From Melieria omissa (Eukaryota; Arthropoda; Insecta; Diptera; Ulidiidae), in contig OZ020267.1 of the NCBI GenBank assembly GCA_963971225.1, forward strand, positions 120,211,891 through 120,275,890: a stretch of DNA of 64,000 bases. Reading direction: 5' to 3'. A model generated the notes under the pieces. It had not been told where the DNA came from. It searched no databases and saw nothing but the letters and a program-made list of their open reading frames with translations. Positions 36,826-50,375 of this stretch are shown here, in pieces; the stretch's first letter is position 1; each line of letters begins with the position of its first letter. The translations under genes and the position numbers were made by a program.

Positions 36826-39800
36826 GGAATTCCCTCACGAATGCCTTATTCCGCACTTCAGGTTTAAAATTCCTGTCTAGCCTGGAATAGTTTCTAAGAC
36901 TGTTCCAAATTTTGTAAAAATCTGCTGAATTTTAGATAAAGTTCGTTTTTTTTCTGTTGATCTGTATGCATCTTTTTCTCCATAAACTTAATAAACTAAA
37001 CAGAAAACTAAAGAAATGAAAACTAAAATGAGAAACTTTAATGAAAAGACACTGTATGCAGTCTATTTCATTTACTAAATTTAAAACAATCATTTAATAA
37101 TTAATTTTTCAAAACCTTGGCACTTTGTTCCTACTTTTCTCCCCAAAATTAAAGTTTTTTTTTATAATTATTATAATCGGCCGCAGCAATTTCAAGCTAT
37201 TTTCTATCCACATCAGACAATACTTTTTCCCCAAATGCTTGGGAAATAACTAAATTGCTCTCAGGTGCTCTGCACACAAACTTGTCAAATATTCAATAGC
37301 AAAAAATCTATTCATGCATCATTAACACCGATTAATTGAGACAGACACAATAACAAAGCATGTTTTTAGTATGTTTTTGATGCTAAATTTAATTAAATTT
37401 TCGTGAAATTAATTTGACAAAAAAACGCATAGAGAAATTAATATTGATTAGTAAATGCGTAGTCGGGCACAACTCGCCGCACGCGGCAGCGGAAAGGGCG
37501 GCATGCTGAAAATTAATATTTAATCGGAAAGTGAGCTGGTGGCTCACCTACGCGGCAATTTCTGCCATAAACAATGAGCTGCGTCTGACGTGTATTTGGC
37601 ATGTGGCTGCGACAAGTCTGCACATTACAGGCGCGTCAAATTTGACATAGAAACGCACTCATAACTGTCACCCTGACACATTCTGCGCCGCCATTAAGTG
37701 TCAACTGCGGCTGATCGCTGGATATGAAATTCGTATGAAAAATTACACTTTGCGGAAAATGAAGTGAATTCGCCGCAGGCAAACAACTAGCGACATTCAC
37801 CCGACTGCGCCAGGCGCGTAGGGCTGAGTGGGTTAGTTGTGTGAAGTGGTCCCCTGTCGCGGGGCTAATTTAATAAATGAACAAACACATGCGGCGTGAC
37901 AGCCGCCGGTGCGCGGACGGGGGCCAGAATGCATGTCTGATAGTCTGACAATCTGACTGCGAACTGCATTGTGGCGTGACACCATTTTTCATTGGCGGAA
38001 CACTGACATTACAAATTCGAAATTCGGATAACTAAATGGTAAAAGCAGAACGGCGGCCACTCAGCGGCGCAAAGAATGAGCCGAGAGGAAAGCGCAGAAA
38101 TTGACGGCGATCGCGAAAACACTTTGAAAAGAAAACGCTAAGGGGAGCGTTGTTGTTGTTGTTTGGCCAAATGGCCGCAAAATTAATAGTTATTTTCGTT
38201 GCGCAGCTGCGGCGTTCGCTTTCGTCAAGTTCTCTGCTAATGCCAAACAATGAAACGATAAAAATAGCAACACTCGAATTTGAGAGAAGCCATTTTTTGT
38301 TTGACCAAATGCGCTTCGACCTTTTCTATGTTTTCTCGCGTTTGCGGTAATGCGTGGAACGAGACCGAATTTAGTGAAACTCAACATAAAGTCGAATCGT
38401 AAAATTTATAATTACAGCGCTTGTTGTAGCTGCAGCGTTGTAATGCCCCGAACACATAGACGACGGCAGCTACATGGCCACGCGACCGCAAGATGGTCGC
38501 GGTGTAGTTGGCAACGTGATTGCAATGATAATGACGACAGCAAGGACACAACAATCATCAGCATCAATCATGTTTTGTGACACTTGAATTTTCCAGTTTA
38601 CCAACATAACAATTATTACGCATTTGGCTCATGGAGCAGCTGAGCAGAGCAATCGATGTTGCCAATTTTAAGCAGTGATACCAATTGCTTTGGTGTTGTC
38701 GCCTACGAAGTAGAGACTAACTCTAAGCTTGGCAACAGCGACATCTGTATTCGGTGCTCGTGTTCTCGTGCTGTCGTTGAAATAATCGTTCCCATACAAT
38801 TGTTCTGATTGAAGGCGAATTAATACAGGTGACCTCGTTGAATCAGCTGATTTGGTTTTTTTGTGGTGGAAAAGTCCTAGATTGTCAAAATGCCTGCGTA
38901 AAAATGTGAGAGTTTAAAAATGAAAAAAGCAAGCTTTGTTCTGATTGGCTGATTTTGATAATCTAAACCCAGAAAACAAAAACAAAATACATTGAAATTT
39001 TGTTGCTGCCCTTACGCTATTACCTGCATGAATTCGCCTTGGTTCTGATTCTATATTTTGACAGATGCAGCCGTGTCGCTGCTGTCGTCTATGTGTTCGG
39101 CGCATAAGCAAGCGGCTTGCGGAATGCGTCAAGTGCGCTCGCATTGCGCACGTCGAATGGAAATGGCAACGGCAGCAGCGACAACAAAACACAACCAGCT
39201 ACATGTCGTTTCTGCCCGCTTCTCCAATTAATTCTTTAACGAGCTGCAGCGACTGTTTACGGTTTGGCAGCTGATAAAGTCGCAGAGGGAGCGTTTCGTG
39301 GAAAACTTCATTAACGGTGACCTCGACGGCGGCTGACCGTCGCTGCGTGCGCGAAAAACGCTCAACGCACGACGCGGCGTCGAACAGTTGCCGCATGTCC
39401 GAAATAATTAAAAATTGCAATAAACAACGTTTGACAGCGTCGTTTATTGTTGTTGAATTAATTAAGCTGTCATTAAATTTTCATTAATTGTGTTAGAAAA
39501 TAATCATAATGCATTACACTAATTACCGAATTTCGATGTTTGGTACGAGTGGCTTGGGGTGTCGGCCGTGTGTCGGCATGTATTCCAATTCACGGGCCGT
39601 TAACCGCTTTTTCGTTCCACACACGCGCGCACAAAGTGAATGCAACAACAATGGAAACCTATTTAAATATTACAAATTGACATATTTATTTGAAATTCGG
39701 TGGTGCTTATGGCGCCACCAAATTGGTAATTAACTCGGTTTAATTCGGACAATGCTTTCCTTTTCCGGCGGCGCGCGCGCGATTTTAGGCTTTTCAGCGC

Positions 39801-40109
39801 GTCCACCTGTGCGAAATGCATATCGATGCTGGCGTAATTAGGCGGAAATTAATTAAAATTCCATTTGCCGACAATAATGCATTCATTTAATATTTGTGGG
39901 TGCAAATCTATTAAATTATTTTATTTTAATACACATTGGTATGCCGCGCGAGAATCTCTGTGAATCGAACGTTACGTGCGTTGCGGTAATAGCCGGCGGA
40001 CAACCCTTCGATATTGCGAAACACCAGTTGCTATATCGGAGATATAGCTATTTGATTTACTTTAAATTAGTTTCTCTTGTATGGAAGTTTTGCTCGTAGG
40101 TGACCCGAT
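36826..40109. other. Intronic spacer with candidate regulatory patches
   Basis: AT-rich to about 37440, then GC-richer blocks at 37460-38520 and 39060-39400. Dense TAATTA/AATTAATT motifs, the core of homeodomain binding sites, lie around 39450-39540 and 39830-39870. No exon is supported. Enhancer activity is an inference from composition only. Confidence 0.4.
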
Positions 40110-40490
40110 ATTCACGTTGTATGTTGGGAAGCCAAATAACTGCTCTCAGGTACCTCAGAGAAAATGTTCTGCCCAAGATTGGGCAGATAGGGGAGGGTGC
40201 TGCATGGATCACACTTAAACTCCCGTTAAACCAATCAATCTCAATCCGGGGAAGCCAGTTCGACCACTTAATAAAGGAGAGCAAATCCCAGTTTCGAATT
40301 TTTGGCACCTGGCCAGGTCCGCCACGAATCTGGCCCCCAGTGTACGGAGTCAGCGTTCCTGCAGAATCGGGCCGTGGCACAGGAAGTGTTGAATCGTTTC
40401 TACTTCTTTTTCATCTTTAAGCATCATATTTGATAAGCATAGATCCAATTCGAATCCCAATTTCGACTAACGATGCGCTGTTAGGCAAGT
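40110..40490 (-). pseudogene. LINE fragment: C-terminal region of RNase H-type polyprotein
   Basis: Read on the minus strand, the frame gives LGFELDLCLSNMMLKDEKEV followed by ETIQHFLCHGPIL and LRTLGARFVADL. This is the zinc-knuckle-like C-terminus seen in I/LOA-type LINE polyproteins and matches in layout the intact copy at 59239-60657 (MGIPYNTSCHSC, then TVHHFLCACPAL). An in-frame stop interrupts it. RT and the RNase H core are not visible upstream, so it is a short 3' fragment. Confidence 0.55.
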
Positions 40491-43400
40491 TTAGATAAGG
40501 TTAGAAGATATATAGCTAGGAACAGTAGAAGTAGAAAGACTTAGACTGGACCTAAGTGGAAAGAGAACATAATCAAGTAAAATTAACCCGGGTAATACCA
40601 CGGGAATTCAATTCCAATTAGGACTCAAACTATCTAGAATCTTTTTAATATGAGGTGTACCCGGCTTTTGATGTCGACCTCAGGCACGTCAACAAGGTTG
40701 TCTGCGTAGTACTATCCATAACTTTTTGTGTTCTTAGCAAGGTCCAGACATGTGCAAAGAAAGCGCAGAACCTTCTGCAACAGCTCCTACAACAGTCTTC
40801 TGGCGAGGAACTCTACATAAACCTAAACTTGAAATCGAATCGCACTTCAAGCAACGATCGTGTGACTATGACAGAGCCAGCTCCATAATTTTTTTTAATT
40901 CCAGATTGTTCTACAGATCAGAATCTATTTGCCAGGTATTAATTGATTCAAAGGTGAGCTGCGTAGTCTGATTTATGGGGTTATGGGGTTCTCTGACTAC
41001 TGGGGTTAGTGTTAGGCTTCAGGAAATATTAGTTAATTAGTTGCTTTATAATAATCTTTAACTAAACATATATCAAGTCTAAATACGTTTGAAGACTATA
41101 TTGGGTTTAAGCATCAAATGGCAAGTGATATACTGAAAAGCAATGGAAAATCAATTTGTCTTATATTTAAATCATATCTAGTGACCGCAAAGGGGATTCG
41201 AAAGCTACTGAATATTTATGAAGCAATGTGTCCATAATGTCCATATATGTTATACCAGCACATATGTATGTAAGTATGTATGTAGTTCTGAGCAAATAAG
41301 ATTAAACGATTTATATTCAGTCTCTATAAATCACCGTGACTGTTTAAATCACTCAGAAATTTTAATAAATATCCATAATCCCACCTTTCTCAATCGAGAA
41401 TTGAGACGTTTCATGAAATTTCCCAGAATCGATAAAGAATTCTCTCTCTCAGATTAGTTGGGGCGGCGGCATGAAGCGCGTGTTCAGTTCCAGCGTCTAG
41501 CAAATATAATAGACGACAAACAGTGCGAGCGTTGTGTGATTCATAGCGTTCAAGTGGAGTTTCACTGTCATCGGTTTATTGCATAGCGAATTCATAGTCA
41601 CAGTCACCGTGCGCGACGTGAGTCACGCAGCAATTCATACTAAGCATCATCAATATTTCTGAAATGTGAATGCGGCAGCAATTAGGGGGCCAGATGAGTC
41701 GCTCGCTGCGTAAGTCGTCACTCGAAATATTGACTGACTGCACTCAGGCTGAAATTCTATATTCGCCGTGTCGATTTGAAAGTTTTAAAAACTCTTCAAA
41801 ATCGAAAGCTGCACGCCGTAAGTAATGGAATCTGTAATTTGAGCGGGAACCACTCGAAACTTGGGGAAATCGTGACTGCAGTTCGGCTGCGTAGAGTGTG
41901 CGGCCAGTGTGTTGCACTGGCGTTGCAGCGGCTAATTGCGTCTATCGCTGTCGAAATGTTGCGACAGCATGGACGACACCATATGAGCAATGCCGCAGGA
42001 GGGAGCGCGACGGTGTGTTGGTGGTCGAGTGGGTCAGTTCAGAAAGGAAAGCAAAGCGCTGCACCGCACAGAAATGTTGCTTTGTTCACCACTCGAATGT
42101 TTACCACACGAATCTATACCTATGTGTGTGTGTGTGTGTGTTCGGTGAATGGGCCTTTTGCTTTCCTACTTATCGCAACCCAAATCAACTGCAGCGCACC
42201 GTAAATAATTCTGTTTAAATGTGTACCCACTCCGACGCTCTCGCGTTGGCTTTGAACAGTCAGCGCAAATAAAACGAAGAAACCCGAGAAAAGGAAAGAA
42301 GAAAGCAAGAAAAGTTCCACGTCGTGTTTACCTTCAGCTGGTGGCGCTTTGTGCGCTGGACATTCGAGGCACATGACCCAATTTTCCAAGCGCAAACCCA
42401 AAAGCGCGCGAAACACTGGCCCGGCGACGCAACGTGTCTAGCGCATTCGCTGACAAAGGTTTTCGTTTTCTTGTTGTTGTCCACAGTCGTTTATTGGGGT
42501 CAAGTTTGTGTGTCGCACTTTAGGCACACACAACGCTGCGCTGGAATGCATTTTCGATTAGGCGCGCTGCAATTTTAATTACTAACGCGATCACGTCGCT
42601 GAAACGCTCGCGGAGCAGAGGAAGAATTCGGCGCCAATCATAATTGCGCTTTTGGGCAGTTGTGATGATTTCTGTGACTTTCCGCGTGTCGTTAAAAATG
42701 CGCAGCGCGTAACCGTTCGCTGCGCACTCACCTCCGTGATTCTAATTAAACCCGCAAGTGGCTTCTTCACAGCTCGAACTCATAAACGTCACTTCTGCCA
42801 GCTACCGGAAAACTATTAAAAAAGAATTACCGCCTCGCATGTGTGGAGTGCGCCAGCGTTTCGCCGCGCCCAACTCCAAGCCGCAGAGTGAATGGCGTAT
42901 TGCGGCGCGCACACATTGTCATTGTCGGCGGCGGTAAAATATTTCAAATTCATCGCCTCGTTTCGTGACTCCTCGCCGGCGCGGGGGATTGGCGCGCGCT
43001 TCGACGTAATGATGACACGTGAAATGAGACGCGGCGGTGACAATGCGAACGAGTTGAGGGAGCGGTGACAGGCCGCAGCGCAGCGACTGCACTTGCCGCC
43101 GGCAGCAGGCAATTGAACTCAAATATAAACAAAACGCTGTGTACGCAGTTTTCCTTCGTTTCCACCAAGCAGAGTTGGGGAGAACAACAGAACACACTGT
43201 TTTCGTGTCTGGCGTTTCCTATTCGCTCGTCGGTTGCTTTCGAGCAAATGTAAACAATGGCTTGTTGGTTTTCCGTGATGCATCGTTTAGCCCAGCAAAT
43301 ATCTTGAAGCACCCAACGCGCGGCAAAACGTAGGAGTTGTACAGACGGACAACGTTGTGTCTGCTGTGTCTGTGCCGCACGTGTTGCGCTCACAGCTGCC

Positions 43401-46400
43401 GCTGAGTAGTGGGAACGGCCAAGTGGAAAATCGCTCCAAGAAGTGAAAAAGTCTCGCACGATCCGGCGGCGTAGTCACGTTCAAACATCGATCTAAATTT
43501 TGTGGACTTTTATGGCATTTCGTGGAAAATTGAGCAGAGATGAAAAGTGCGTTGGATGGTAAAGCTGTATTATAGATTAGACGTCCGATAAGTCTAAAAC
43601 ATGCTAGAAAATTTCGTTTGAATTTGTGCCTAAGACTTGCTACAGCTGTACCTTCTAAAAAATATGTTTAGATTACTCCAGTGCTCACAGATATGTGTAA
43701 TCTGATCGAGAAATAGTAATGGCACCTTCACTTGGACGTTTTGTTTATGCTATTTCATGGCTTATTTAAATGCAATGACGACGGCAATGACTCCGCAAAA
43801 TGATTGAAAACATCAAAGAGCAAGTAAATACATTCATAAAACTGCTTAACCACTCACTATCCTATAAAAATATAGCACAGCAAGAAGAGTAGGTAAAAAG
43901 AATTGTCAAAAAATTTATGGGAATTGTTACCAAAATTCAAACTTTTCTTGTTTAAGAATATTAATTGTATCGTTTTAAAATCCATCCAGCCTTCATTTGT
44001 TGCAACACAAAAAAGGCAAGGACAAGATGGGCTTCTACCTACTTGAATAGGTTGCAGCGGAATAACAAATTTCAGTCTTGGCAACATTAAAAAGCCAGAT
44101 AGAGCCAGATCGAGTGCATTGTTGGTTGACTTTACGTATTTTTCTCTGTTTCTTCACTCAAATGCTACAAAATATTCTCTACTGTTCCTGTCACTCTGGA
44201 ATGAATTGATTAATTAAACCACAAATATCACAGAATACAATAAGCCCAATCCTAACTTTAAAGCATGTCTTCAGTTCTCCATTGCAATGGAGAAGGTTTG
44301 AGCCTCTCGGTATTTTCATTAGCCGTCGCTCGCTGGTCATCAATGCGGTTTTCACGTAGTAAGCTCGTCGCACATTTGACTGACTTCAACCACATAAGTA
44401 TGTTAGTTTGTTTTCTTCGCGGTATTGTTATTGACCTGTAAAACCGCATGTATTGGTCAAATTTATCGAACTCTTCTAGAAAATTTTGCAATATTGAAAT
44501 CCTCAAGCAAAGTCCAAAGATGGTTTTGTTTAAGCCACCAAAGTCAATTTACTTTTATAGATTGGCTGATGAAAATGAATGTTAGCAAAATGCAATGAGA
44601 CTCGCTCTACCCTCTCAATTCTTAACATCCACTACCTTTTTATTTGGTATAGATTTCAGTTGTATGAACGGTGCCACGCCCTCTTGTCCAATACCTAGTC
44701 TATTTTTCCAATCGAATTGGGTGACTATATAATAAGCTTGTACCAAGTTTCATTTATGTGCCACGTCGTTAACAAGTGCCACGCCTATTGTCCAACATCC
44801 TTCATATTCCAATTGTTTTTGTTTTTTAAATCGGTGAAGCCTAATGCAGGTGAGACTAATGCACGGCAATTGATTTTATCTATTTAGTAGAAGAAGATAT
44901 AACCAATTGTTGTCATTTATGATAAAATCTAATGTTTGCTTTTTTCCGTGCAATTGCTGCAGATTTTGAAAACCGTTATTGTGACGTTGAACTTACATAT
45001 CGCAGAATCAAATTCAAAGTTTTCCGGGTGTGCTTTGCCCCAACGCACAAACGAAAAGGTGGAAAGGCGAGCTGTCACATTCTCTTAATCATTTTCTTTA
45101 TGGTCTCACGTGTGCCAACATCCATTTTGTGTGCCTGTGAAAACACTTTGCATACGTGTCTTGTGTGTCTGTGTAGATTGTGGGTGTGTGTATTGTGCCC
45201 AGGCCGCCGGAACCAAACTCCTCTTCATCATGATTCCACAAAAATAATTCGAAAATAGGTGCTGTTATTTTCGAATTACAACAATAAAAACAACAATACT
45301 AGCACTTGTGCACAACAAGTAAACAATTAAGTGTCATTGCCCCTCCGAAAAAAAAACACAAATACATAAAACAAAACAAAACCGAACTAAACCAAACCAA
45401 ACCCAACAAGCAGTCGAAATTCCACATTGAATTCGTCAGTGACGCACTGCGCAACACGGCTGCGTGTGACTGTGGCCCACATGCGCGCCGTGTGCCCCTG
45501 AAATGGCGACGGGGGGACACGATGCGCGTAAGTGCCGCACAATTTACCCTTCTGCGACGAGCGCTAAGTGTTTTTCTCACGTGAGCGTGTTTTCGTTGTG
45601 TGTGTTTGTGTTTTTTCGTGGTTTTTGCTTTTTAGTTTTCCTTCTTTCCAGGCAGGTGAGCTAACTTGCACCAGCCGTGCAGCGCCTCTATGAAAAGTTC
45701 GAATTACGCGCCGACAGCACTTTAGCCGAGGTCAAATTAATTTGGCCAAAGTTTTCCAAACTCAAAGAACAATACGCCGCACGCACACATTTGCGACTTG
45801 CGCGGTTGCCGCACGCACACAGACGGGCGTCGACACTCCAACGGTTTGCTGTTTCAGCTGACTGCGCGGGTGCCGCTGAACCGGCCAGCGGTGGCTGTGC
45901 ACCGCTTGATTTTATTTGGCGAAATGCGTCGATTGAAATTGCAATTTGCACGCCAACGACCAGTTGCTTCCGGTTGGGCGGCGCTTTGCGGCCGCTGTTT
46001 GTTTTTAATTTGGTGCAGCGCTGCATGATTTATGCACTGAAATATTTTAATTATGCAAATTTCATGTAATATTTAATGCCAAACAGCGGCGAGTTCAGCC
46101 ACAAAGCCGAGCACACTCACACACATAAATACATATTAACATATCGAGTATACACATACAATACAATGGTGCGCTATGTATGTATATGTCAAATGGCTCA
46201 CAGCTGAGCGCTTTTCACTTTGGGCCATCACAAAGCGTAACCAACTTTAATTATAATCGAAACAGCTCGAATATGCTTTGCACGCTTAATCCACTGTTAT
46301 GAGCTTCCTGTGACAGCATTTCACTGCCAGTGGGCGCCGAAAGACACACAGAAATCCTTCAATTAATTACATTCCACTTCAGCCGCCCTCCGCAGCCTGC

Positions 46401-46887
46401 GTCCTGACCGCCACTGTAGTTAATCAAATGCATTGTGCACTCGCCACGCGAAACGATAAAGTGGAATTCGGCAGAATTTGTTCAGCTCACTGCCGAGCTG
46501 ATAATTTTCGCCACTTACGCACTTCAAGCGGTTCGAGTGGCTTCGTAACTTCAACTTAAACTTCATTGACTGCCAAACGTCTCTGCGTATGCATGACAGC
46601 TAAATGTAAACTTTAATACGTTCGTCCATGCAGACAATGAGCAGATTTTAGCCATTGGGTGTTTCTATTTATTTTCATGGGTTCTCAATGTGTTTCACAT
46701 CCAAGAAAAAAGAAAATAAGCTTAGAGCAACAAACATACCAAAGCGACGTTTTGTACTCGTTTAATGAAGTAAGCAAATATTTTCCTTGTCAAGCGTTTG
46801 AAATTATCCATTTGAATTATCCGGAATCCAAATGGAACCGAACCCAACAAAGAGTCGAAGCACACAAACATGCGACACTCTAGCGAT
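40491..46887. other. Intronic spacer with GC-richer patches
   Basis: A large GC-richer block covers about 41460-43500, with others at about 45420-46020 and 46290-46560, and a (GT)n run at 42122-42141. Between 44660 and 44820 the motif gtgccacgccc/t with ttgtccaa occurs twice about 110 bp apart, suggesting an unresolved old repeat. No domain-bearing open frame was found. Confidence 0.4.
45641..45661 (+). promoter_or_regulatory. Weak candidate recursive splice site (45655/45656)
   Basis: A long T/C-rich run ends in ctttccag, then gcag is joined directly to gtgagc. This could be a ratchet point or a 4-base microexon. A competing AG lies only 4 bases upstream, and the branch motif is less clear than at 53730. 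Confidence 0.25.
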
Positions 46888-47781
46888 CAGGGGGCGTAGC
46901 CAGAACTTGGACAGGGGCCTAGATTTTTAGACAAGTTAGTATTAAGTGCTTTCCAAATTAAACTGCGCTTTTCAAATTAGGCCTTTTATGGTCAAAATTG
47001 ACAGTAAAAATTGCTTGATATTTGGTAGACTTAGTTATTACGTCTGAAGTTAAAGAAAAAAATGTTTATGAAAAAATTAGCATCGAACCAATATTAAGTT
47101 TTATTTTAAATTTGGTAAATTTTAACCAAACCAAACCCAGTTTATGTCGATGATTGTTACGGAGTTTATTAGTTGTATTCTATACGTGATTTAAAAACAG
47201 TCTTAAGAACATAGAAGATGACCAACATGTTCAACCGAATTGAACTGAACATGTCAACTGAAATCAGCCGTCAACTGATCACCGCAGATTCCACCAACAC
47301 TATGCATGAATTCATCAAAAATAGCACAAAATCTTAATTTAAATTCTTGAAGGTAGATTTAGACATCTCAATAACATCAATTGATCGTATTTAACTGAAC
47401 ATTTAGCTATTGAAAAATGTGTGCATGGCTTGCTCTGCGCAAGTTGACTGACGCCATCTCATCGATCGACACTTGCAACCGATTTTTTTTTTACTAAAAG
47501 TCAAATTTAAAACTATAATCCCATTTTCGCCTGATGCGGCACCATGCAACTTTCATGTTTTCGATTTACCTATAACAAGAAAGAATTATGAGGCGATCCA
47601 AAAGGCTTGCACTAATATGCTGAAAATCTCGGCCGACTATCTAAAACACTCATTAGACATGCAAATCGCTTAATGTGTAAAAGCTTTTCTAGTTGCCTTT
47701 TCGTTAATGTGTCAATGTGTTGATAAATAAGAGGCTATGAGGGGTTTCTGACACCCAAACGCCCGTTTGGCTGCGCCCTTG
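46888..47781. mobile_element. hAT-like MITE, copy 2, carrying a mariner-like fragment
   Basis: The left end is cagggggcgtagccagaact and the right end is the inverted, diverged counterpart (ttggctgcgcccttg). The interior matches copy 1 (17541-18123) in many blocks, including gactgacgccatctcatcga. The 8-bp flanks ctagcgat and ctacaaac agree poorly, so the copy is old. It is about 310 bp longer than copy 1; much of that is the mariner-like fragment at about 47520-47673. Confidence 0.75.
47520..47673 (+). pseudogene. Mariner-like transposase C-terminal fragment
   Basis: The reading frame gives FSPDAAPCNFHVFD and EAIQKACTNMLKISADYLKH, ending at a stop. This matches the region after the third catalytic Asp in mariner-type transposases (YSPDLAPCDFFLF and following). 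The expected Asp of PCD is Asn here, and upstream domains are missing. It lies within hAT-like copy 2 and is absent from copy 1, so it is a nested insertion or captured sequence. It differs from the mariner at 8547. Confidence 0.5.
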
Positions 47782-49907
47782 CTACAAACATTTAACCAAA
47801 CACCGCTCGGTCGGTATTGACTGTGCAGCGTTCAAGCCGGAATCGTTTTTGATCCAAAAGAAAAACCACAACGCCCAGACCACTCCGTTGTAACACAAGC
47901 GAAAGGCAACATTCCCTTTTGCCGGAGCATAGCAAATCTATGAAGACACTCTTGAGATCACAAGGAGGCCATTATCCATCATTCAAGTGAAAGAGTTGAG
48001 AAAACTGAACGTTTGGCGGGAGCCATATGCCGTCGTGTGGCAGTTGCCGCAAAGCACGCGTGTTTCATTTCAACGAATACTCAAAGTGTGCTCCACAAAT
48101 TGCGGAAGGCATAGCTCGACCACGGACTAGAAGCCACTTGAACGCCATTGAACAACACCCTGTAACATAAACATATGTTCACACAAATTTACATACGTAC
48201 ACTCGGAAAGTATTGTTCCAAAGTCGTGGGAGTCATTACCAAAGAATGCGTTATACCAATTTAAGGAAAAAAATTTGAGGAATTATTTTAAGTGTTTTTT
48301 GATTGAAATAAAAAGTCGTTGACAAATATTTAGTTGAATAGTTAGTCATTCGCATGAAAACCTATTCGTGAAGAATACTAATGAGTTTTCGTGTATAGAG
48401 CCACAGAATAGTTATTATATATTTAGGGAAAACAAAATGATTTTAAACTCATCCAACTAAAATAAAATATTCATTTTATGTTTACAATTCGACAATTTAT
48501 TCGATACCAATTTCGAAAGTACTCACATTGTATACAAAGGAATTTTTGTCAGATTGTCATTGACCGAAATTACTCTTCTCATAAAGTTCCTTCCTAGTTT
48601 GAACAGCGTTCTCGATGACCAGATTTGTTTGGCGATGTTGCAGGGTGTTTTACACCCAGCAATGGTGAAGGAGGGGAAATTTCACCGATTTGTGTTGCAA
48701 AGTTCGCTGGTTCACTCACTAGTGTTAACTTTTCCTCATGGTTACGCCCACTAGCAGCCGTTCTTTTCTCCCTCCGACAATTTTGACTGATTTGTATGAG
48801 TGTAGGTACTTTTCAGAGCGTGCGCCTGTAAAATGGCAGACAGCCAGACTACTTGAGCGCCCGGCACATGGATCCGCAGGGTCTGTCCGCTGATGCATAC
48901 AAAATCCCAACAATATTTACGCAGGCTGGCACACACTGTTGCACATTCATTTTCCCAGTTGCACACATCACAAAATCAACAGCAACGCAAATCCACTGCA
49001 GCGAACCAATAAAGGCCGCCATCCCGCCGCACATCATTCAATCATGACTAATTAGGGCGCAATAAATAAAAACGCAGCTACTGATTCCTATTGCTGCGCT
49101 CCATCCGCCGCCCTGTCAGCGCCGCAAGCCAGTGCGGCATTTGACACATTGCCGCTTGTGCCGCAGTGCACTTGTGCGGACGGGTGCAAGCGATGCGTCG
49201 GGCGCACGCGTGTGTGTTGTGTCAATAAGCGCGGCCGAGTGCGACTGCAGCTAACGGCACAATCGTAATCGCGACTTCGATACAAAACAGAGCCAAACAA
49301 ACACGCAGCCAGCCAATAACAACAATAAACAATGGCAAGCCCCAAATCAACAACAGCGAGTGAAGTTCGATTGAAATGTCGAGATTTCAACTTTAAATTG
49401 CGTAAAAACAAAGAAGCGTCTTGCTTGGAATGCCTTTGTTGTGGCTGTTGATTATTTTCGGAAATCAGGACGCAAACAACACAAGGGATCCAATCGACTT
49501 TTAATCGAAAGTATAAGTCAATTAATTGCGTAACTGTACTTGGCTGGAATGTGATTTAGCAGCTTTTGGAAGCGACCCAAAATATCAGAGAGGTAAACAA
49601 TTATTCTTAGACTGCCCTAAATATGCAGAAACTTGCATTGTTAGTTTGTCAACAATTTAATTTACTGCAATACGGATTTTATGGTATCACGACGAAATGA
49701 CGCCTGCAGATTGCTTTTGAGTTGGAAAATCTTCGTGGACTGTTGAATGCGTTCGTTCGACAACATAATTCGTTTTTGTTGTATGATAAAAGGAACCAGC
49801 GGCTTCGTCGTGCTTTCTATAAAGAGCTGATTCTTAATATCTGATCTTTGATATTAATGATCTGATCGGTTGATTTGATCTGATGATTAATATTTTCATT
49901 TCCATCG
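47782..49907. other. Intronic spacer
   Basis: A stretch at 47820-48170 has a patchily open plus frame (for example ELRKLNVWREPYAVVWQLPQ) that suggests an old transposon remnant I cannot assign. AT-rich DNA follows, then a GC-richer block at about 48780-49430. No exon is supported. Confidence 0.4.
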
Positions 49908-49915
49908 TTGCTACG

Positions 49916-50367
49916 ATGAATGGATGGATGGATGTGAGGGTGGGCAGGAAGGCTACAAGCCTTCCATAGCACTCAGTCCATTTCAGACCATTGTACTCTA
50001 CCCATGGGGGATAGGGAAGGAAAATAAGAGTAATATCTCATATTTTACCCGTTTTTGAAATGCGTATGCAACACTGTCTTTCCAACATATGTTACAGCAC
50101 ACATTTCAAGCGGATGGGGAAAGGGGGAGGAGGCCTACAGTTTAGCGCCGAATCCGAACGGCGATTGGCAGTTTTTCGTTCACACTTGGAGGTTTTGCCA
50201 TTGCTTGCCAAGAGCGCACTTGTGCGATTCTTGTAATTCTCATCTGCTTCATGTGGATAGCGATAGAAGTAGATGAGCGTTTCACCAGCCCGAGCCAGGA
50301 ATCGAACCTGGAGCATTTGGTATAAGAAGCCAGCGCGCTACCCGCTGGACTATCGAGGCCGACCAAT
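49916..50367 (-). mobile_element. tRNA-derived SINE, copy 2, with 8-bp TSD
   Basis: The full-length reverse-strand counterpart of the element at 2800-3250. The head at the right end has a Pol III A box (tagtccagcgg) and B box (gttcgattcc). The body includes the gccgttcggattcggc core (about 50148-50163) and the tail is (CATC)n at the left end. Flanks ttgctacg (49908-49915) and ttgctacg (50368-50375) are a perfect 8-bp duplication, marking both ends and confirming retrotransposition. The two copies are similar enough to suggest a fairly recent family. Confidence 0.9.
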
Positions 50368-50375
50368 TTGCTACG

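Noticed and set aside
42122..42141. GT, CA and ATGT microsatellites (also 18209, 35291, 51381, 63921) as CRISPR-like or regulatory arrays
   Set aside because: Ordinary simple repeats with no spacers; expected in insect DNA.
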